Shown: positions 34,300-39,393 of the stretch, one piece after another
Layout of the letters: each line of letters begins with the position of its first letter
Numbering within the stretch: the first letter of the stretch is position 1
Source of the DNA: Lachnospiraceae bacterium
Lineage (GTDB): Bacteria; Bacillota; Clostridia; Lachnospirales; Lachnospiraceae
Direction of reading: 5' to 3'
Length of the DNA stretch: 39,393 nt
Assembly: GCA_014804355.1 (NCBI GenBank)
Contig: JAAUZY010000052.1
Span: 1-39,393 of the forward strand
Position numbers and translations under genes: made by a program
Notes under the pieces: model-generated
Seen by the model: the letters and a program-made list of their open reading frames with translations, nothing else
Databases searched by the model: none
Told to the model about the DNA's origin: nothing

Positions 34300-34668
34300 A
34301 TGGTTAGTAAGGAATCAAGACAAAAAGTTCGTGTAAAAAAACACAACAGACTGCGTAACCGTTTCAGCGGCACCGCTGAGAGACCGCGTCTTTCTGTGTT
34401 CAGAAGTAATAATCATATGTATGCTCAAATTATTGACGATACAGTTGGAAATACTTTAGTTTCGGCGTCTACTCTCGAGAAGTCTGTAAAGTCTGAACTG
34501 GAGAAAACCAATAACGTTGATGCAGCAGCATATTTAGGAACAGTAATCGCTAAGAGAGCAATTGAAAAAGGTATTAAGACTGTTGTCTTTGACAGAGGCG
34601 GCTTTATATATCAGGGTAAGATTGCAGCATTAGCTGAGGCAGCCAGAGAAGCTGGCTTAGAATTCTAG
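34300..34668 (+). CDS. rplR: 50S ribosomal protein L18
   Basis: 122 residues from ATG 34300 (MVSKESRQK). [20 protein letters not shown] and [20 protein letters not shown] are L18 hallmarks; it binds 5S rRNA. An ATG two codons earlier (34294) is only three bases after GGAG, so 34300 with nine-base spacing is preferred. Confidence 0.97.
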   Translation: MVSKESRQKVRVKKHNRLRNRFSGTAERPRLSVFRSNNHMYAQIIDDTVGNTLVSASTLEKSVKSELEKTNNVDAAAYLGTVIAKRAIEKGIKTVVFDRGGFIYQGKIAALAEAAREAGLEF

Positions 34669-34687
34669 GAAGGGAGAAGGAAATCAC

Positions 34688-35197
34688 ATGAGACGTACAA
34701 TCATTGATGTAAGTCAGTTAGAATTGACTGAAAAAGTAGTAACGATCAAACGTGTTACTAAGGTTGTTAAAGGTGGTCGTAACATGCGTTTCACGGCTCT
34801 TGTAGTAGTCGGTGACAGCAATGGTCATGTTGGTGCAGGCTTAGGCAAAGCAACTGAAATCCCTGAAGCAATTCGCAAAGGTAAAGAAGATGCGATCAAG
34901 AACTTAGTTTCTGTTGCACTTGATGATAACAGCAGTATCACACACGATTTTATCGGCAAATTCGGTTCTGCTTCCGTACTCCTTAAGAGAGCTCCGGAAG
35001 GTACCGGTATTATCGCAGGAGGTCCTGCCCGTGTTGTATGTGAACTTGCAGGTATCAAGAATATCCGTACGAAATCTTTAGGCTCCAACAATAAGCAGAA
35101 TGTCGTACTTGCTACGATCGCGGGCTTAAGCCAGTTAAAGACTCCTGAAGAAGTAGCTAAGAACCGCGGTAAATCCGTAGAAGAGATTCGCGCTTAA
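34688..35197 (+). CDS. rpsE: 30S ribosomal protein S5
   Basis: 169 residues. [40 protein letters not shown] and the [18 protein letters not shown] stretch are conserved. S5 shapes the mRNA entry and decoding fidelity. GGAAGGGAGAAGG is upstream. Confidence 0.98.
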   Translation: MRRTIIDVSQLELTEKVVTIKRVTKVVKGGRNMRFTALVVVGDSNGHVGAGLGKATEIPEAIRKGKEDAIKNLVSVALDDNSSITHDFIGKFGSASVLLKRAPEGTGIIAGGPARVVCELAGIKNIRTKSLGSNNKQNVVLATIAGLSQLKTPEEVAKNRGKSVEEIRA

Positions 35198-35244
35198 GTT
35201 ACCGAAGGTAGTTGATCGGTCAGAATATTTAGGAGGAAAAGAAG

Positions 35245-35445
35245 ATGGCAGCAAAGAAAGAAGCAGCTAAAACATTAAAGATTACTTTAATTAAATCTAC
35301 CATTGGTCAAGTTCCGAAGAACAGAGCTACGGTTGAAGCTATGGGTCTCAGAAAACTTCATCAGACAGTGGAACTGCCTGATAATGCATCAACCAGAGGT
35401 CAGATTCAGAAAGTAAGACATATGGTTAAAGTAGAAGAAGCATAA
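35245..35445 (+). CDS. rpmD: 50S ribosomal protein L30
   Basis: 66 residues. LKITLIKSTIGQVPKNRATV and MGLRKLHQTVELPDNASTRG match L30. A Lys/Ala-rich start (MAAKKEAAK) makes it slightly longer than usual. AGGAGG is upstream. Confidence 0.97.
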   Translation: MAAKKEAAKTLKITLIKSTIGQVPKNRATVEAMGLRKLHQTVELPDNASTRGQIQKVRHMVKVEEA

Positions 35446-35460
35446 AAGGGAGGTGTCAGA

Positions 35461-35901
35461 ATGGAATTATCAAATTTAAGACCCGCGCCCGGGTCAGTAC
35501 ACAGTGATAATTTTAGAAGAGGTCGTGGACACGGTTCAGGCAACGGTAAGACAGCCGGTAAGGGTCATAAGGGACAGAAAGCTCGTTCAGGAGCACCCAG
35601 AATCGGATTCGAAGGCGGTCAGATGCCGTTATACAGACGTATTCCTAAGAGAGGTTTTACCAACAGGAATTCTAAGGATATCGTGGCGATCAACTTAAGT
35701 GCGCTTGAAGTATTCGATAACGGCGCGACAGTTGACGTGGATGTACTGCTTGAGAAAGGGATCATCAAGAATCCTCGCGATGGGGTTAAGATTCTTGGAA
35801 ACGGAGAACTTACTAAGAAACTCGATGTGAAAGTGAATGCTTTCAGCGCATCCGCGAAAGAAAAGATCGAGGCACTTGGTGGAACAGCAGAGGTGATTTA
35901 A
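35461..35901 (+). CDS. rplO: 50S ribosomal protein L15
   Basis: 146 residues. [32 protein letters not shown] and [19 protein letters not shown] are typical. The stop shares its last base with the first base of secY, so the two are coupled. Confidence 0.98.
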   Translation: MELSNLRPAPGSVHSDNFRRGRGHGSGNGKTAGKGHKGQKARSGAPRIGFEGGQMPLYRRIPKRGFTNRNSKDIVAINLSALEVFDNGATVDVDVLLEKGIIKNPRDGVKILGNGELTKKLDVKVNAFSASAKEKIEALGGTAEVI

Positions 35902-37214
35902 TGCTTACAACCTTAAAGAATGCGTTTAAAATCAAAGAAATAAGAAAGAAACTTTTCTTTACATTTATGATGTTGGTTGTGATCCGTTTCGGATCACAGC
36001 TCCCCGTTCCGGGCATCAACAGAAGCTTCTTTGCGGACTGGTTTTCACAGCAGACCGGAGACGCTTTCAACTTCTTCGATGCTTTTACGGGAGGTTCGTT
36101 CCTGAACATGTCTGTTCTGGCGCTTAATATTACACCGTATATTACATCGTCCATTATTATGCAGCTTATGACGATAGCGATTCCGAAACTGGAAGAGATG
36201 CAGCGTGACGGTGCCGACGGCAGGAAGAAAATTGCTTCCATCACGAGATATGTGACAGTAGCGCTTGCGCTTATTGAATCCAGCGCTATGGCGATCGGCT
36301 TCGGACGTCAGGGGCTGCTGCAGACATATAATGTCATTAATGTGATTACGGTTATTGTGGCATTGACAGCCGGCAGTGCGTTTCTTATGTGGATCGGAGA
36401 GCGGATTACGGAGAGTGGTGTAGGCAACGGTATTTCCATCGTGTTAACGATCAATATCCTGTCACGTATACCGCAGGATATCACGCAGTTATTTGAGCAA
36501 TTCGTGATCGGTAAATCCATTGCAAAGGGTGCTGTGGCGGCGATCATTATCATTGCAATCATTATATTGATGGTAGTACTCGTTATTATTTTAAATGACG
36601 GTGTTCGTAAGATTCCCGTACAGTATGCCAAGAAGGTACAGGGCAGGAAGATGGTTGGCGGTCAGATGACAAGCCTGCCGTTAAAGGTGAATACCTCAGG
36701 TGTTATTCCGGTAATCTTTGCCTCTTCCCTGATGCAGCTCCCGGTAATCGTTTGTTCGTTTTTCGGTATTACCGGCACGGGTGTGTGGGCTGAGATTCTG
36801 AAAGGTGTAAACTCCAATTATTGGTGCAATCCGAAACAGCTTGTGTATTCCATCGGACTGCTGGTATATATTGCACTGGTTATCTTCTTCGCGTACTTCT
36901 ACACATCCATTACGTTCAATCCATTAGAGATTGCGGAGAACATGAAGAAGCAGGGCGGATTTATTCCGGGTATCAGACCGGGCAAGCCTACCAGCGATTA
37001 TCTGAATAAGGTGCTTACCTATATTATTTTCATCGGCGCGGTGGGACTTACGATCGTATGCGTTGTGCCGTATTTCTTCAACGGAGTATTCGGGGCAAGC
37101 GTATCCTTCAGCGGAACAAGCCTGATCATTATCGTGAGTGTCGTTCTAGAGACGATCAAGCAGATAGAATCACAGATGCTGGTTCGTAATTATAAGGGAT
37201 TTTTAAACGATTAA
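35901..37214 (+). CDS. secY: Preprotein translocase subunit SecY
   Basis: 437 residues with ten membrane segments, the central channel of the Sec translocon. Landmarks: FGSQLPVPGINRSFF early, YITSSIIMQLMTIAIPKLEE (second segment), ITESGVGNGISIVL, VQYAKKVQGRKMVGGQ (cytosolic loop binding ribosome and SecA), and the MKKQGGFIPGIRPGKPTSDY loop. No separate promoter is seen, so expression is tied to the ribosomal genes. Confidence 0.98.
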   Translation: MLTTLKNAFKIKEIRKKLFFTFMMLVVIRFGSQLPVPGINRSFFADWFSQQTGDAFNFFDAFTGGSFLNMSVLALNITPYITSSIIMQLMTIAIPKLEEMQRDGADGRKKIASITRYVTVALALIESSAMAIGFGRQGLLQTYNVINVITVIVALTAGSAFLMWIGERITESGVGNGISIVLTINILSRIPQDITQLFEQFVIGKSIAKGAVAAIIIIAIIILMVVLVIILNDGVRKIPVQYAKKVQGRKMVGGQMTSLPLKVNTSGVIPVIFASSLMQLPVIVCSFFGITGTGVWAEILKGVNSNYWCNPKQLVYSIGLLVYIALVIFFAYFYTSITFNPLEIAENMKKQGGFIPGIRPGKPTSDYLNKVLTYIIFIGAVGLTIVCVVPYFFNGVFGASVSFSGTSLIIIVSVVLETIKQIESQMLVRNYKGFLND

Positions 37215-37231
37215 TTTATATGGAAATGATG

Positions 37232-37327
37232 GGGACGAGCAGGGCAACCGAGGCGTCCCTTACGTTTCATTGAAGAATAAAGATTTTTCAATCGCAAATT
37301 TGTGCCCTGCGGCTGCAAATCCGCAGG
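37232..37327 (+). promoter_or_regulatory. Switch-like palindromes in the secY-adk spacer
   Basis: H1: GGGACG (37232-37237) with CGTCCC (37254-37259). H2: GCAGGGCA (37239-37246) with TGCCCTGC (37303-37310). H3: CCTGCGG (37306-37312) with CCGCAGG (37321-37327). H2 excludes both H1 and H3. A further 10-bp hairpin, ATTGAAGAAT-AAAG-ATTTTTCAAT (37269-37292), lies inside H2. H3 ends 26 bases before the adk ATG. This 139-base spacer holds no other gene. Confidence 0.55.
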
Positions 37328-37353
37328 TTATAAGAAAGGCGTGGGTATCAGTT

Positions 37354-37995
37354 ATGAAGATAATTATGTTGGGCGCACCCGGCGCAGGTAAGGGAACACA
37401 GGCGAAAATGATCGCGGAGAAATATGAAATTCCGCATGTATCCACGGGTGATATTTTCAGGGCAAATATCAAGAACGGTACGCAGCTTGGCATGGAAGCG
37501 AAACAGTACATGGATCAGGGCTTGCTCGTTCCGGATGAGCTGACGGTCAAGATCCTGCTCGACAGAGTGGCGAAGGAAGATTGCAAGAACGGCTATGTGC
37601 TGGACGGTTTTCCGAGGACCATTCCGCAGGCGGAGGTACTGGATAAGGCGCTTAGTCAGCTGGGTGATAAGATTGACTATGCAATTAACGTGGATGTGCC
37701 GGATGAAAATATTGTAAGAAGAATGGGCGGCAGACGCGCATGCCTTTCATGCGGAGCCACATACCATATTGAGCATGTACCGCCTAAAACGGAAGGAATC
37801 TGTGACAGCTGCGGACAGGAGCTGGTGCTGCGTGACGATGATAAACCGGAGACGGTGCAGAATCGCCTGAATGTATATCATGAGCAGACGCAGCCGTTAA
37901 TTGAGTTCTACAGCAAGAAGGGCGTATTACAGACAGTAGACGGCACGCTGGATATGAACGATGTGTTTGAGGCCATTGTGACAGTCCTGTCATAA
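37354..37995 (+). CDS. adk: Adenylate kinase
   Basis: 213 residues. P-loop GAPGAGKGT (7-15), DGFPRT (84-89), and a zinc lid with C130, C133, C150 and C153. It interconverts ATP + AMP and two ADP. ATG 37354 begins MKIIMLGAPG, the usual adk start; the nearest purine-rich site AAAGG is about 14 bases off, so ribosome binding may be weak. The frame is open upstream to 37270, but that part covers the palindromes. Confidence 0.97.
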   Translation: MKIIMLGAPGAGKGTQAKMIAEKYEIPHVSTGDIFRANIKNGTQLGMEAKQYMDQGLLVPDELTVKILLDRVAKEDCKNGYVLDGFPRTIPQAEVLDKALSQLGDKIDYAINVDVPDENIVRRMGGRRACLSCGATYHIEHVPPKTEGICDSCGQELVLRDDDKPETVQNRLNVYHEQTQPLIEFYSKKGVLQTVDGTLDMNDVFEAIVTVLS

Positions 37996-38048
37996 AATAT
38001 ACAAAAGAGAAATTGACGTGTGAGAAGCGCTGTGGGAGAGGATACAGG

Positions 38049-38798
38049 ATGGCAATAACGATTAAATCGCCCGGAGAAATTGAGTTGATGCGGGAATCGT
38101 GCAGGCTGCTTGGTCTGGTTCATAATGAACTGGCGAAGGTGATCAGGCCGGGGATATCCACGAAGGAAATTGACAGAGTGTGTGAGGAGCTCATCCGCAG
38201 TTACGGATGTACACCGAATTTCCTGCACTATCAGGGGTATCCGGCTTCCGTGTGTGTTTCTGTGAATGAGGAAGTGGTGCATGGTATTCCGAGAGAAGAT
38301 CATATCATTCAGGAAGGCGATATTGTCAGTCTGGATACGGGACTGATCTATCGGGGGTATCATTCCGACGCGGCCAGAACCCATGCGGTAGGGCAGATTA
38401 GCGCTGAGGCGCAGAAATTGATTGACGTGACCAGACAGAGTTTCTTTGAGGGGATCAAGATGGCGAAGGCGGGCAATCATCTCCATGACATTTCCAATGC
38501 CATCGCTGCATATGTGAAGCCGCACGGTTACGGTATCGTCAGAGATCTGGTGGGACACGGCATAGGCACAAGCCTGCACGAGCCGCCGCAGATTCCGAAC
38601 TTTGCACTGAGAAGAAGAGGACCGAAACTGCGGCCGGGCATGACACTGGCGATTGAACCGATGATCAATATGGGGATAGAGGATGTGGAGTGGCTGGATG
38701 ACGGCTGGACGGTAGTCTCGGCGGATCATTCCCTATCGGCACATTACGAAAACACGGTGTTGATCACGGAAGGCGAACCGGAGATCCTGACGCTGTGA
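38049..38798 (+). CDS. map: Methionine aminopeptidase, type I
   Basis: 249 residues. The five metal ligands are visible: D96, D107, H170, E203, E234, plus the substrate His H79. It removes the initiator Met from new proteins. ATG 38049 (MAITIKSPGEIELMRES) is the family start, with GGGAGAGG upstream. It follows adk by 53 bases, as in many Firmicutes. Confidence 0.97.
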   Translation: MAITIKSPGEIELMRESCRLLGLVHNELAKVIRPGISTKEIDRVCEELIRSYGCTPNFLHYQGYPASVCVSVNEEVVHGIPREDHIIQEGDIVSLDTGLIYRGYHSDAARTHAVGQISAEAQKLIDVTRQSFFEGIKMAKAGNHLHDISNAIAAYVKPHGYGIVRDLVGHGIGTSLHEPPQIPNFALRRRGPKLRPGMTLAIEPMINMGIEDVEWLDDGWTVVSADHSLSAHYENTVLITEGEPEILTL

Positions 38799-38875
38799 CA
38801 GAATCAGGAAATGAGAAGGAGTTGTGTCTGCACCCTCTTATTTAACCATCGTGATGTGCGGAAACGGAGTAGAAT

Positions 38876-39130
38876 ATGACAGGAATGCTTGCGAGCTCTA
38901 AAGCGGGGCACGATCAGAAAACCATATATGTCATAATAGATGAAGACGACGAATATGTATATTTAGCCGACGGCCGAAACAGAACCGTGGACAGACCGAA
39001 GAAGAAAAACAGGAAACATATTCAGATTATTAAGAAGAAACAGCTGATAAGACCGGCGGACGGTTATAAGGATTTGGAAATCAAGAAAGTGATCAAACAA
39101 TATCAGGAGGAAGCAAATGTCAAAAGCTGA
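38876..39130 (+). CDS. KOW-domain RNA-binding protein (L14e-like)
   Basis: 84 residues. [20 protein letters not shown] then [20 protein letters not shown] is the KOW/L14e-like pattern found between map and infA in Clostridia, presumed to bind rRNA. It is basic in the second half. GGAG precedes the ATG. Its last 14 bases overlap infA. Confidence 0.88.
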   Translation: MTGMLASSKAGHDQKTIYVIIDEDDEYVYLADGRNRTVDRPKKKNRKHIQIIKKKQLIRPADGYKDLEIKKVIKQYQEEANVKS

Positions 39131-39335
39131 TGTAATCGAAATTGAGGGAACAGTCATTGAGAAGCTGCCGAACACCATGTTTCAGGTTGAACTGGAGAAC
39201 GGACATGTGGTGTTAGCGCACATAAGCGGTAAACTCCGCCAGAATTTTATCCGTATTCTGCCCGGTGACAAAGTAACACTGGAGCTGTCACCCTATGACT
39301 TATCCAAAGGCAGAATTATCTGGCGTGATAAATAA
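39117..39335 (+). CDS. infA: Translation initiation factor IF-1
   Basis: 72 residues, the typical OB-fold factor: [38 protein letters not shown] and [13 protein letters not shown] are conserved. It binds the 30S A site during initiation. AGGAGG lies inside the end of the KOW gene, which it overlaps. Confidence 0.98.
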   Translation: MSKADVIEIEGTVIEKLPNTMFQVELENGHVVLAHISGKLRQNFIRILPGDKVTLELSPYDLSKGRIIWRDK

Positions 39336-39336
39336 G

Positions 39337-39392
39337 AAAAAAGACCTTGCCAAAGATTGGGTATGATGGTATAATGTAAAACGGTCTTTTTT
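39337..39392 (+). promoter_or_regulatory. Promoter enclosed by an inverted repeat after infA
   Basis: AAAAAAGACC (39337-39346) and GGTCTTTTTT (39383-39392) are perfect 10-bp complements, which would make a terminator-like stem with a 36-base loop. That loop contains TTGCCA (39347-39352), 17 bases, TATAAT (39370-39375), a strong promoter with start near 39382, presumably for the next ribosomal genes (rpmJ, rpsM) outside the window. Confidence 0.7.
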
Positions 39393-39393
39393 G

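Noticed and set aside
37908..38729. Open frame of 273 residues antisense to map
   Set aside because: It covers a complete methionine aminopeptidase with all metal ligands and has no recognisable domain.
1..39393. tRNA, rRNA, CRISPR array, insertion sequence or prophage
   Set aside because: No cloverleaf with TTCGA-type arm, no rRNA stretch, no regularly spaced repeats, and no transposase or integrase was recognised on either strand.

Overview
The window looks like part of a chromosome from a low-to-mid GC Clostridia, most likely a Lachnospiraceae relative. The evidence is the S10-spc ribosomal order with zinc-type S14 (four-Cys), the secY-adk-map-KOW protein-infA tail, two LytTR/GHKL (Agr-type) two-component systems, a BirA-type operator in front of bioY, AGGAGG-like ribosome binding sites before most genes, and sigma-A promoters. 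No rRNA, tRNA, CRISPR array, insertion sequence or phage gene was seen.

Layout. (1) 1-1.98 kb, minus strand: a class I isoprenoid-synthase-like gene whose stop overlaps the start of a Fic-domain gene that runs off the left edge. (2) 2.0-5.75 kb: an AgrA-like LytTR regulator and GHKL kinase (ATGA overlap), then an ABC transporter (ATPase plus permease) preceded by a pair of direct repeats with the geometry of a LytTR operator. (3) 5.8-12.9 kb: an accessory and stress block with a MATE exporter, membrane-anchored alpha/beta hydrolase, DUF1835-like protein, divergent HxlR regulator and flavin reductase, S66 LD-carboxypeptidase, and an MFS exporter behind a 12-residue leader peptide and mutually exclusive RNA stems (a probable translational attenuator). 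(4) 13.1-17.1 kb: a minus-strand protein of unknown function, an ABC-class ATPase of the PF09818/MRB1590 type, BirA-controlled bioY and a DUF1284 protein. (5) 17.2-24.9 kb: a second LytTR/GHKL pair, an FlxA-like coiled-coil protein, a LacI-type sensor fused to GGDEF, and a small membrane-protein operon (TraX-like, DUF2752, Tyr/Gly/Asn-rich protein), then a convergent RlmI-like methyltransferase. (6) 25.9 kb to the end: the S10-spc ribosomal operon from rpsJ through infA, with a promoter for the next (rpmJ/rpsM) segment at the right edge.

Regulation. The ribosomal operon has one strong promoter and a long, foldable leader. Unusually, several of its spacers carry RNA-like palindromes. The most striking is a two-hairpin element of about 91 nt present twice (after S14 and after S8), whose outer helix differs between copies by compensatory base-pair changes. 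The L29-S17 and secY-adk spacers hold other hairpins, some mutually exclusive. These elements and the MFS attenuator are the best candidates for undescribed biology. No wholly new multi-gene system was recognised; the isoprenoid-synthase/Fic pair is the most unusual gene pairing.
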